From positions 620,001-684,000 of the forward strand of contig CAWKHA010000001.1 of NCBI GenBank assembly GCA_963849365.1: 64,000 nt of DNA, read 5' to 3'. A program made the position numbers and the translations under genes. This document shows, piece after piece, positions 24,996 to 32,637 of the stretch. Position 1 is the first letter of the stretch. Each line of letters opens with the position of its first letter. A model generated the notes under the pieces. The model saw nothing but the letters and a program-made list of their open reading frames with translations. It searched no databases and was not told where the DNA came from. The stretch comes from CAVQCJ01 sp963849365. GTDB lineage: Bacteria; Actinomycetota; Actinomycetes; Prado026.

Positions 24996-25912
24996 GCACC
25001 CACCCCCGCACCCAGCTCGGCCGCGACGACCTCGCCCACGCGGGCGGCGGCCGCCGTCATGATGTCCAGGTTCCCGGCGTACTCGGGCAGGTAGTCGCCG
25101 GCTCCCCTCACCTCGAGGAACACCGCCACCCTGGCGTTGCCGCCCCAGCTGTCACGGGGGTCGTCGAACTGCGGATCGGCCCGCAGCGCGTAGCCCGGGA
25201 CGTACCTGCGCACCTCCTCGACCCGGCGCAGCACCGACTCGGTGATCGCGTCCCGGTCGGCGTCGGCAGGGATCGCGCAGAACACCGTGTCGCGCATGAT
25301 CATGGGTGGCTCGATCGGGTTCAGCACGATGATGGCCTTGCCGCGCACCGCACCGCCGACCCGCTCCACCGCCCGGCTGGTCGTGTGGGTGAACTCGTCG
25401 ATGTTCGCGCGCGTCCCCGGCCCGGCCGACTTCGACGCGACGCTGGCCACGATCTCCGCGTACTCGACCGGCACGACCGACGAAACCGCGTGCACGATCG
25501 GCACCGTCGCCTGCGCACCGCAGCTGATCATGTTCACGTTCGGGGCGCCCAGGTGCTCGCGCAGGTTCACCGGCGGGCACACCAGCGGCCCGACCGCGGC
25601 GGGCGTCAGGTCGATGGCGCTGATCCCGGCCTCTTCGTACCGCGGGGCGTTCGCCCGGTGCGCCTTCGCCGACGTCGCCTCGAACACGATCGAGGGCAGC
25701 GGGTCCTGGCGCAGCAGCCAGTCCACGCCCTCGGCGGAGGCGGCCAGCCCCAGGTCGCGGGCGCGGGCCAGGCCGTCGGACTCGACGACACCGACCATGT
25801 ACGCGACCTCGACGTTCTCGCTGCGGCGGAGCTTGGCGAGCAGGTCGGTGCCGATGTTGCCCGGCCCGACGATGGCGGCCACGGCCCTGCCGCCCGTGCC
25901 GTTCGCGCCCAC
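24992..25912 (-). CDS. Acetaldehyde dehydrogenase (acylating)
   Basis: The 306-residue MhpF/DmpF enzyme converts acetaldehyde, CoA and NAD to acetyl-CoA. Features are IVGPGNIGTDLLAKL at the N-terminus, the catalytic Cys in NMISCGAQATVPI, and NPIEPPMIMRDTVF. Paired with the aldolase, it finishes the meta-cleavage pathway. The start at 25912 is a GTG 2 nt after the phosphatase stop; the tight spacing indicates one operon from 28792 down to 21691. Confidence 0.95.
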   Translation of the reverse strand: MGANGTGGRAVAAIVGPGNIGTDLLAKLRRSENVEVAYMVGVVESDGLARARDLGLAASAEGVDWLLRQDPLPSIVFEATSAKAHRANAPRYEEAGISAIDLTPAAVGPLVCPPVNLREHLGAPNVNMISCGAQATVPIVHAVSSVVPVEYAEIVASVASKSAGPGTRANIDEFTHTTSRAVERVGGAVRGKAIIVLNPIEPPMIMRDTVFCAIPADADRDAITESVLRRVEEVRRYVPGYALRADPQFDDPRDSWGGNARVAVFLEVRGAGDYLPEYAGNLDIMTAAAARVGEVVAAELGAGVGA

Positions 25913-25914
25913 GG

Positions 25915-26970
25915 CTACTCCTCCCAGACCGGGATGTCGTCCGGCGGCGGGACGTTCACCTCGGTGACCCGGTTGCGGTAGGCCACGAGCGCCGTCTCGC
26001 CGCCCTTGCGGATCTTCACCACGACCTCTTCGGTGTTGTACGGCTCACCCGGGTCGTAGCCGTGCGCCCACGTGGCGAAGGCCCGGATGGGCCCGGAGTG
26101 GGTGGCCGCCAGGATGCGGGTGCCCTCGGGGTTCTCCTCGACCAGCCGGTGGAAGCCGCGCCAGAACCTTCGCACGCAGGCCTGCGGCGGCTCGAAGTAC
26201 ATCAGCGGGATCGTCATCCACATGTGGATCGGGTCGGCGCCGCCGAGCTGGGTGCGGTAGAACCGGTCGATCTCGACCAGCCAGCGCGGCCGCTCGCCGA
26301 CCGACATCCGCTCCAGCTTCTCCATCAGTGCCTGGTACTGCCGGAACGCCGAGGTGATGTCGCGCGGCCCGTCCGGGGTCCACACCTGGAAGTTGCGCAG
26401 CTCGGGGATGGCCACCGGCCCGACCACGTCAGCCGTACGCCCCCACTGCTGCAGCCCGTCCAGCACACCGCGGTGCAGCTGCTCGGCGGTCTGCCGCGCC
26501 CGGTTGGTGTCGGCGCAGACGATGCGCACCGGCTGGCCGTCCTTGACGCTCTTGGACAGGCTGTGCCCGCGCTGGTGCGCCTGCCAGCCGCCCATCGGGG
26601 TCAGCCCGGCGTCGGTCGAGTACCCCTGGGTGATGCCGTGCCGGATGATCCGGATCTCGGCCACGAACTGCTCGACGTCGCGCCGCTCGAGCGGTGCCGC
26701 GATCTCCTTCTCCCGGCTCGTGCCGGCGAACTGGCGGGTGAACCGCTCGCCCTCGACCTCTAGCTGCACAGCGGCCGCCGACGTGCCGTCCCGCGTCCGG
26801 CCGCGGAACCGCCGCAGGTACAGCGGGACCGAGGCGTCCTCGCTCTCGACGTCGCCCTCGGGCGTCGCCTCCCGGTCGCGCCGCTCGGTGTAGCGGGCCA
26901 GGTACAGCGGCGCGTCGGTGCGGTCCGTGCGCCGGAACTCCTGGCGCGGCAGGTCCGCCGGGGTGGTCAC
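25915..26970 (-). CDS. Histidine phosphatase superfamily protein within the meta-cleavage operon
   Basis: The 351-residue protein has a phosphoglycerate-mutase-like fold from about residue 100: catalytic RHG at 110-112 (IRIIRHGITQG), the Arg segment TNRARQTAEQL, and a second His at 291 (AATHSGPIRAFA). The catalytic set is complete. An N-terminal extension carries two PLYL-type repeats (APLYLARY and VPLYLRRF). The gene overlaps the extradiol gene by a GTGA and precedes acetaldehyde dehydrogenase. A phosphatase has no role in the classical meta pathway, but would fit removal of the phosphate put on by the aryl kinase (inference). Confidence 0.85.
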   Translation of the reverse strand: MTTPADLPRQEFRRTDRTDAPLYLARYTERRDREATPEGDVESEDASVPLYLRRFRGRTRDGTSAAAVQLEVEGERFTRQFAGTSREKEIAAPLERRDVEQFVAEIRIIRHGITQGYSTDAGLTPMGGWQAHQRGHSLSKSVKDGQPVRIVCADTNRARQTAEQLHRGVLDGLQQWGRTADVVGPVAIPELRNFQVWTPDGPRDITSAFRQYQALMEKLERMSVGERPRWLVEIDRFYRTQLGGADPIHMWMTIPLMYFEPPQACVRRFWRGFHRLVEENPEGTRILAATHSGPIRAFATWAHGYDPGEPYNTEEVVVKIRKGGETALVAYRNRVTEVNVPPPDDIPVWEE

Positions 26971-27884
26971 GAGTGCACCGTGAAGAAGCGCTCGTTGACC
27001 TCGCGCGCGTAGTAGAACATCGCGCGGCCCATCTCCTCCTCGGTCCAGGTGATCGGCTCGAAGTCGGGGTCGACCCAGTAGCCGCCGGTGAAGACCTCGT
27101 TGCGGTTCCCGACCGGGTCGAAGAAGTACACGGTGTAGCCGCGGGTGACGCCGTGCCGGGTCGGCGCGACGTCGATCGTGACCCCGTTGAACGCGAGGTG
27201 GTCCGCGGCCTCGCGCACCGCGTTCCAGTCGTCCAGCCAGAACGCGAAGTGGTGCAGCGCGCCGTTCGGGCCGGTGACCACCGCGATGTCGTGCGGGGTG
27301 TGCGAGCGCTCCATCCAGGTCGCGAGCCGGTGCCCGTCGTTGGCGACGATCTGCTCGGTGAGCCGGAACTCCAGCACGTCGATGAAGAACCGCGTGGTCG
27401 CCTCGACGTCCTCGGCCATGATGAAGATGTGGTCCAGCCGCGGTGGCGCGATACCGACCAGCCCGGCCGGCTTGGGCGGCGGGTTCGTGAGCGGCAGCAG
27501 GTTGCCGACCTTCTCCATGCCGTAGACGAGCTCGACCAGGTGGCCGGACGGTGCCTCGAACCGGATCGCCTCGCCCCAGCCGGGGCCGAGCTCACCGTGC
27601 GCGTACCGCTTCACCGGGATGCCGGCCGCCTCGACCCGCTCGGTGTAGAAGGCCAGGTCGCCGAGCTCGGCCACCTTGAAGGACATGTGGTCCAGCCCGT
27701 AGGTCGGGGCCTGCCGGAGGACGACCGAGTGGTGCTCGTGCTCGTCCCAGCACTTGAGGAAGACGCGACCTTCCTCGTGCGCGACCTCGAGCAGCCCGAC
27801 GACCTCGGTGTAGTACGCGGTGCACAGCTCCAGGTCGGGGACGCGAATCTCGACGTGCTGCAGGCGCAGGATCCGGTCGCTCAT
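26967..27884 (-). CDS. Extradiol (catechol 2,3-dioxygenase-type) ring-cleavage dioxygenase, copy B
   Basis: This 305-residue two-domain VOC enzyme has ferrous ligands at H152 (RLDHIFI), H211/H212 (ALHHFAFW) and E263 (NRNEVFTGGY), positions close to those of XylE. It would cleave a catechol meta to the hydroxyls. The start ATG overlaps the stop of copy A (ATGA). It and copy A are close relatives throughout, indicating tandem duplication. Copy B is slightly longer (DDLAF differences) and both keep all ligands, so both should be active, perhaps with different substrates. Confidence 0.93.
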   Translation of the reverse strand: MSDRILRLQHVEIRVPDLELCTAYYTEVVGLLEVAHEEGRVFLKCWDEHEHHSVVLRQAPTYGLDHMSFKVAELGDLAFYTERVEAAGIPVKRYAHGELGPGWGEAIRFEAPSGHLVELVYGMEKVGNLLPLTNPPPKPAGLVGIAPPRLDHIFIMAEDVEATTRFFIDVLEFRLTEQIVANDGHRLATWMERSHTPHDIAVVTGPNGALHHFAFWLDDWNAVREAADHLAFNGVTIDVAPTRHGVTRGYTVYFFDPVGNRNEVFTGGYWVDPDFEPITWTEEEMGRAMFYYAREVNERFFTVHS

Positions 27885-28792
27885 GTGTGCATCCTCAGGA
27901 ATCGCTGGCTGACGACGTTCTCGTAGTAGAAGAGCCCGCGGCCGAACTGCTCCTCGGTCCAGGTGATCGACGGGAAGTCGGGGTCGGGCCGGTAGCCGCC
28001 GGTGAAGACCTCGTTGCGCATGCCGAGCGGGTCGAAGAAGTAGATGGTGTTCCCCCGGGTCACGCCGTGCCGGGTCGGGCCCTGGTCGATCTGCACACCG
28101 TTGTACGCGAGGACGTCGGCCGCCTTGCGGATCTGGTCCCAGTCGTCGAGCCAGAACGCGAAGTGGTGCAGCGCGCCGTTGGGGCCGTTGACGATCGCGA
28201 TGTCGTGCGGGGAGTGCGAGCGCTCCAGCCAGACGCCCATCTGGTGACCGTTCGCGTCGATCACCTGCTCGGTCATCCGGAAGCCGAGGACGTTCTTGAA
28301 GAACGTGTACGACTCGCCGACCTCCTCGGCGTTGATGAGCATGTGGTCGATCCGCGGCGGCGCGATGCCGGGCAGGTCCATCGGCGGCACCGGCGACGGG
28401 TTCAGCTTGCCGAGGAGGTTGCCGGTCTTCTCCAGGTCCCAGACCAGCTCCATGACCTGGCCGGAAGGGATCTCGAACCGGATCGACTCGCCCTGCCCGA
28501 CCGCCTCGCCGCGGGAGACGCGCTGCACCTGGCAGCCGTACGCCTCGACCGCCTTCTCCAGGTCGTGCAGGTCGTCTTCGCGCTCGACCCGGAACGAGAA
28601 GAGGTCCAGCCCCAGGCGCGGGTCGTAGCGCAGCTTCAGCGAGTGGTGGTCCTCTTCGTCCCAGCACTTGAAGTACGCCGCGTCGTCCTCGCGCCGCACC
28701 AGCTGCAGACCCAGCACCTCGGTGTAGTACGCCGTCGACAGCTCCAGGTCGGGGGTCCGCACGTCGACGTGGGCCAGGCGCAGGACGCCCAT
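27881..28792 (-). CDS. Extradiol (catechol 2,3-dioxygenase-type) ring-cleavage dioxygenase, copy A
   Basis: A 303-residue VOC-fold dioxygenase with metal ligands H150 (PRIDHMLI), H209/H210 (ALHHFAFW) and E261 (MRNEVFTGGY). It is the first gene of the seven-gene minus operon ending at 21691. The ATG at 28792 follows GGAGG by 4 nt. Two tandem copies with complete active sites are unusual for a simple catechol pathway and may reflect a range of substituted catechols. Confidence 0.93.
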   Translation of the reverse strand: MGVLRLAHVDVRTPDLELSTAYYTEVLGLQLVRREDDAAYFKCWDEEDHHSLKLRYDPRLGLDLFSFRVEREDDLHDLEKAVEAYGCQVQRVSRGEAVGQGESIRFEIPSGQVMELVWDLEKTGNLLGKLNPSPVPPMDLPGIAPPRIDHMLINAEEVGESYTFFKNVLGFRMTEQVIDANGHQMGVWLERSHSPHDIAIVNGPNGALHHFAFWLDDWDQIRKAADVLAYNGVQIDQGPTRHGVTRGNTIYFFDPLGMRNEVFTGGYRPDPDFPSITWTEEQFGRGLFYYENVVSQRFLRMHT

Positions 28793-28861
28793 GATGCCTC
28801 CAGGTGCGACGACGCGATCGGCCGGGGCCGGTCCTTGACGAGACGACCGTAGCCCGCCTAC

Positions 28862-28901
28862 GGTTCCGGATAAAGGACCTGCGTTCCAGATGGAGGAACG
28901 C
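28862..28901. promoter_or_regulatory. IclR-type operator in divergent promoter
   Basis: GCGTTCC (28881-28887) and GGAACGC (28895-28901) are exact 7-bp inverted arms with a 7-nt spacer, and GGTTCCGG lies at 28862-28869. The same GGAACGC and CCGGAACC elements occur at 15388-15454. The site lies 32 nt before the plus gene at 28934 and about 70-90 nt before the minus operon, so it could control both. Confidence 0.55.
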
Positions 28902-28933
28902 CCCAGACGAACTCTCACCAGGGAAGCCGCTCG

Positions 28934-29644
28934 ATGGCCACACCCGAGCAGATGCGTGCCGCGGTCGCCGGCTACGTGCAGGAGATCCACCGCTCGTACG
29001 TCGCGCAGGCCATGACCTTCCCGCCCGCCGTCCGCGGCCGGATGCCGCTGCTGTCCGGCGCCGCACTCAGCGTGGCCGCCGTCGGCACCCGCAACCTGCA
29101 CGTCATCGGCACGGCGGAGTCGCTCGGCCCGCTGCAGGGCGAGGAGGTCGAGCTGCCCGGAGCGGTGGCGGGGCTGCGCTGGACCCTGCGGTTCTTCGAC
29201 CCCGTCGTGCTGCCCGCGCTCGGTCTGCTCGACGAGACCTCCGGTCCGGCGTTCGAGGAGGTCCGGCACACGCTCGGGCTGTCCACCGTCGTCTACCACT
29301 TCGTCGCCGAGCCGGGTGCCGGCCTGTCGGCGCACCAGGCCTCGCACGTCGGCACCGGCATGGCCAACAGCCACTCGGCGGTCGCCCGGGACTTCGAGAC
29401 GATCCGCAGCCGGGTCCGCGGGCGTGAGGCGCTCGTCGACGAGATGGCCGGCGCCGCGATGGCCGGCCTGCCCCGCGCCCACGCCCTGCTGGCCGCCACG
29501 ATCGCGCCCCGCGACGCCGAGCTCGCCCTGCTCGCGCGCGAGGAGTCCCCCGACCCCGACGCCGTGCGCAAGGCGCTGCTCGCCAGCGTGGGCGGCCGCC
29601 GGCAGTGGACCCCGCCCGCAGCCGACGCGGGAGCGGCGTCGTGA
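28934..29644 (+). CDS. Conserved hypothetical protein of the catabolic cluster
   Basis: A 236-residue protein I do not recognise, starting MATPEQMRAAVAGYVQEIHR. It includes TFPPAVRGRMPLLSG, a Trp-Arg-rich LRWTLRFFDP, HFVAEPGAGLSAHQASHVGT, and an alanine-rich helical C-terminus. No signal peptide or membrane segment is seen. Several His residues in the middle could be catalytic or metal ligands. Its stop overlaps the start of regulator 2 (GTGA), so they are co-translated. Its place in the operon indicates a catabolic or sensing role, unassigned. Confidence 0.75.
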   Translation: MATPEQMRAAVAGYVQEIHRSYVAQAMTFPPAVRGRMPLLSGAALSVAAVGTRNLHVIGTAESLGPLQGEEVELPGAVAGLRWTLRFFDPVVLPALGLLDETSGPAFEEVRHTLGLSTVVYHFVAEPGAGLSAHQASHVGTGMANSHSAVARDFETIRSRVRGREALVDEMAGAAMAGLPRAHALLAATIAPRDAELALLAREESPDPDAVRKALLASVGGRRQWTPPAADAGAAS

Positions 29645-30462
29645 CCACACCCGAGGCGCCCCTGGCCGCCGGCCGCACACCCGAAGGGCTGTCGACGGTC
29701 CGCAGCGCGGTCCGGCTGCTGAAGGAGTTCCTGTCCCGGGAGGAGCAGATCGGCGTCTCCGAGCTGGCCCGGCGGCTGGGGCTCGGCAAGAGCACCGTGC
29801 ACCGGCTGCTCACCACGCTCAGCCAGGAGGGACTGGTCGAGAAGGATCCGGTGTCCGGCGGCTACCGCCTCGGCCTGGTGATGTTCGAGCTCGGCGAGGC
29901 GGTCAAGGTCCACCTCGACCTGCACGCCGCGGCCGGCGGAGTGCTCGCGCAGCTGCGCGAGGAGACCCGCGAGTCGTCCCAGGTCGGCGTGCTCGACGGC
30001 GTCGACGTCGTCTACATCGACCGGCTGGAGAGCCCGCAGACGCTGCGGCTGTTCACCGAGACCGGCCGCCGCGTGCCTGCCTACGCCACCAGCTCCGGGA
30101 AGGTCCTGCTGGCCCACCTGCCGGCGGCCGAGCTGGCCGCCCTGCTGGACCGGATGCCGCTGCAACAGCTCGCCCCGAACACCATCACCGACCGCGCGGC
30201 GCTGCTGGCCGAGCTCGACAAGGTCCGCCGCCGCGGCTGGGCGGAGGCGGTCGAGGAGCGCGAGGTCGGGGTGGTCTCGCTGGCCGCGCCGATCATCGAC
30301 GCGCGCGGGGTCGTCGTCGCCGCCGTCAGCATCGGCGCGCCGAGCGCGCGGCTGGGTGCCGCCAACCGCCGGCGGCTCGCACCCGCTGTCGTCGAGGCCG
30401 GCGAGGCGGTGTCGCACCGGCTGGGCTGGTCGGCGCGCGCGGTCTACCGCAGGGAGGGCTGA
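29641..30462 (+). CDS. IclR-family transcriptional regulator (regulator 2)
   Basis: A 273-residue regulator with winged helix QIGVSELARRLGLGKSTVHR and effector domain VVYIDRLESPQTLRLF, SSGKVLLAHLPAAELA. The recognition helix is nearly the same as that of regulator 1. The GTG at 29641 overlaps the previous stop. It lies inside the operon with ring-cleavage-product enzymes, which suggests control of the divergent promoter at 28793-28933. The effector is unknown. Confidence 0.92.
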   Translation: MTTPEAPLAAGRTPEGLSTVRSAVRLLKEFLSREEQIGVSELARRLGLGKSTVHRLLTTLSQEGLVEKDPVSGGYRLGLVMFELGEAVKVHLDLHAAAGGVLAQLREETRESSQVGVLDGVDVVYIDRLESPQTLRLFTETGRRVPAYATSSGKVLLAHLPAAELAALLDRMPLQQLAPNTITDRAALLAELDKVRRRGWAEAVEEREVGVVSLAAPIIDARGVVVAAVSIGAPSARLGAANRRRLAPAVVEAGEAVSHRLGWSARAVYRREG

Positions 30463-30463
30463 C

Positions 30464-31249
30464 ATGCCGATCACCGACGTGCCGGGCAAGGCGCTGGCGC
30501 TGTACGAGGCCCGCCGGGACCGGGTCGCGATCGCGCCGTTCACCGACGCGGACCCGACGCTGGGGATGGCAGACGGGTACGCGGTGCAGTCCGAGCTGAC
30601 CCGGCTGCTGCTCGCCGACGGCGACAGCATCGTGGGCTACAAGGTCGGGCTGACGTCCAAGCCGATGCAGAAGATGATCGGCGTCGACTCCCCCGACTAC
30701 GGCCCGGTGCTGGCCTCGACCGTCTACCGGGACGGCGACGCGGTGTCGGTCGGCCGGTTCATCCAGCCCAAGATCGAGGCGGAGATCGTCTTCGTCCTCG
30801 GCGAGACGCTCACCGGGCCCGGCGTGAGCGTGAGCGACGCGTACCGCGCCATCGCCGGTGCGGCCGCATCCGTCGAGATCGTCGACTCGCGGTTCGCGGA
30901 CTGGCGGATCAAGCTGGCCGACACCGTCGCCGACCTGGCCTCCAACGGCGCGGTCGCCACCGCGAGCCGGCTCGTGCCCCTCGCGGGCTTCGACGTGCGG
31001 CTGGTCGGCATGACCCTGACCCGGAACGGCTCGCTGGTCGACACCGGCGCCGGGGCGGCCGCGCTGGGTGACCCGGTCGCCGTCGTCGCCTGGCTGGCCA
31101 ACACCCTCGGCGCGTCCGGGGTCTCGCTCGAGGCCGGGCACCTGGTGATGACCGGGGCGTTGCACGCGGCGGTTCCGATGGCCGCCGGCGAGGTCTACCG
31201 GGCCGAGTTCGACCGGCTGGGCGCGGTGACCGTCCGCGTCGTCGAGTGA
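30464..31249 (+). CDS. 2-keto-4-pentenoate hydratase / 2-oxo-3-hexenedioate decarboxylase family (copy 2)
   Basis: The 261-residue protein has the FAH-like fold with GYKVGLTSKPMQKMIGV, the metal-ligand IQPKIEAEIVF, and VEIVDSRFADW. It is in the same subgroup as DmpH/DmpE. Start ATG at 30464 follows the regulator stop by 1 nt after AGGGAGGG. It and copy 3 lie in tandem and differ from copy 1 enough to suggest the two reactions (decarboxylation and hydration) are split among them; the assignment cannot be fixed by eye. Confidence 0.85.
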   Translation: MPITDVPGKALALYEARRDRVAIAPFTDADPTLGMADGYAVQSELTRLLLADGDSIVGYKVGLTSKPMQKMIGVDSPDYGPVLASTVYRDGDAVSVGRFIQPKIEAEIVFVLGETLTGPGVSVSDAYRAIAGAAASVEIVDSRFADWRIKLADTVADLASNGAVATASRLVPLAGFDVRLVGMTLTRNGSLVDTGAGAAALGDPVAVVAWLANTLGASGVSLEAGHLVMTGALHAAVPMAAGEVYRAEFDRLGAVTVRVVE

Positions 31250-31260
31250 GGGAGACCGCC

Positions 31261-32052
31261 GTGCCCGAGACCACCGCGCCCGAGTCCGCCGGCGCCGACG
31301 TCGGCGACGTCGCGGCCAGGCTGGCGAAGGCCCGCGAGAACCGAACCGCGATCGTGTCGTTCGCGGACGACGTACCCGGGCTCGACCTGGCCGCCGCGTA
31401 CGCGGTCCAGCGGCTCCTGCGCGACCAGGCCGGGCCGCAGGTGGGGTGGAAGCTCGGTGTCACCTCGCGGGCCAAGCAGCTGCAGGTGGGGGTCAGCGAG
31501 CCGATCCGCGGCTTCCTCGCCGCGGAGTACGCCCTGGACATCGGCGTCCCGCTCGAGGTCGCGGCGCACATCCAGCCGCGCGCCGAGCCCGAGATCGTCT
31601 TCGTCATGGGCCGCGACCTCGACGCCCCCGCGGCCACCGCCTCCGACGTGCTCGCGGCCACCGAGGCCGTCGCGGTCGGGATCGAGGTGCTCGACTCGCG
31701 GTACCTGGACTACCGCTTCACGATGCCTGACGTCGTCGCGGACAACGCCTCCGCCGGGCGTTTCGTCGTCGGTACACCGGTGCCGGCCACCGGCATCGAC
31801 CTGCGGCTGGTCGGCGTCGTCCTGGAGCACGACGGCGACGTCGTCGGCACGGCGTCGGGAGCCGCCGCCCTCGGCCACCCGGCCGCCGCCGTGGCCTGGC
31901 TGGTCAGGTCGCTCGCCGCCGACGGCGAGGGCCTGCGCGCCGGGGACGTCGTGCTCTCGGGCGGGCTCACCGCCGCCGTGCCGGTGCGGGCGGGGGACGT
32001 CGTCGTCGCCACTATCGACCGGCTGGGGACACTCGAGCTCGGCTGCGCCTGA
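31261..32052 (+). CDS. 2-keto-4-pentenoate hydratase / 2-oxo-3-hexenedioate decarboxylase family (copy 3)
   Basis: A 263-residue FAH-fold protein with GWKLGVTSRAKQLQVGV, IQPRAEPEIVFVMG and IEVLDSRYLDY. It probably forms the DmpE/DmpH complex partner of copy 2. I chose the GTG at 31261 because GAGGGA lies about 8 nt upstream; a GTG at 31246, overlapping the previous stop, would add 5 residues. In known systems decarboxylase and hydratase form a complex that channels an unstable dienol. Confidence 0.85.
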   Translation: MPETTAPESAGADVGDVAARLAKARENRTAIVSFADDVPGLDLAAAYAVQRLLRDQAGPQVGWKLGVTSRAKQLQVGVSEPIRGFLAAEYALDIGVPLEVAAHIQPRAEPEIVFVMGRDLDAPAATASDVLAATEAVAVGIEVLDSRYLDYRFTMPDVVADNASAGRFVVGTPVPATGIDLRLVGVVLEHDGDVVGTASGAAALGHPAAAVAWLVRSLAADGEGLRAGDVVLSGGLTAAVPVRAGDVVVATIDRLGTLELGCA

Positions 32053-32054
32053 CC

Positions 32055-32438
32055 ATGACCGAGCAGGCTGGCGGCGGCGGCTACGAGCGGGTCCGGCTCG
32101 GCGACCCGGCCGGCCGTACCCGGTGGACCGTCCGGCACGGAGACCGCGAGCTCGCCGTGTTCGTCGTCGGCGACCGGACCTACGCCGTCGACGCGCTGTG
32201 CCCGCACCGCAGTGGTCGCCTCGTCGAGGGCCTGGTGCGCGGCGACGTGCTGGTCTGCCCCTCGCACTGGTACCGCTTCGAGCTGCGCACCGGCCGCTGC
32301 CTCACCACCGACCAGCACACGCTGCCCACGTACGAAGTGGTCGTCGACGGTGGCTCGGCCTGGGCCCTGGTCCCGGCGGCGAAGCCGGCCCGGAGCTGGT
32401 CGGAGATCCTGCGCGCCCACGCGGCCGGGTCCACCTGA
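32055..32438 (+). CDS. Rieske-type [2Fe-2S] ferredoxin
   Basis: A 127-residue soluble Rieske protein with ligands in CPHRSG and CPSHWYRFE (CxH...CxxH), fold start VRLGDPAGR and no membrane anchor. It follows the hydratase/decarboxylase pair by 2 nt. It is the only plausible electron carrier for the Rieske oxygenase at 18516; a matching ferredoxin reductase gene is not present in the cluster. The spacing to its neighbours suggests one operon. Confidence 0.9.
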   Translation: MTEQAGGGGYERVRLGDPAGRTRWTVRHGDRELAVFVVGDRTYAVDALCPHRSGRLVEGLVRGDVLVCPSHWYRFELRTGRCLTTDQHTLPTYEVVVDGGSAWALVPAAKPARSWSEILRAHAAGST

Positions 32439-32443
32439 ACCTT

Positions 32444-32460
32444 GGAGCGACTGACGCTCC
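32444..32460. terminator. Small hairpin after the ferredoxin gene
   Basis: GGAGCG (32444-32449) and CGCTCC (32455-32460) can pair with a 5-nt loop 6 nt after the ferredoxin stop. No T-run follows, so an intrinsic terminator is only possible. The remaining space to 32637 holds the promoter of the next gene and no other feature I can see. Confidence 0.3.
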
Positions 32461-32637
32461 CAGCTCCTTGGCACAGGTGGCACGCAATCGGCGCCACCCG
32501 GCCCGGGACAGTGGCCCCTACACGCTCCACTGAACGAGCTGAGCGCGCGGCTGGTCCGCGATCGCGTGCCATGTGTGGCATCCATCCACCAGCCGATGCG
32601 AGCCGCCCAAGACGTGCACTGCGTATTGTCGGCGCTC

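Noticed and set aside
22650..25094. Long plus-strand open frame of 814 codons
   Set aside because: It is the antisense shadow of the aldehyde dehydrogenase and aldolase genes, typical of very GC-rich DNA, with no recognisable domain.
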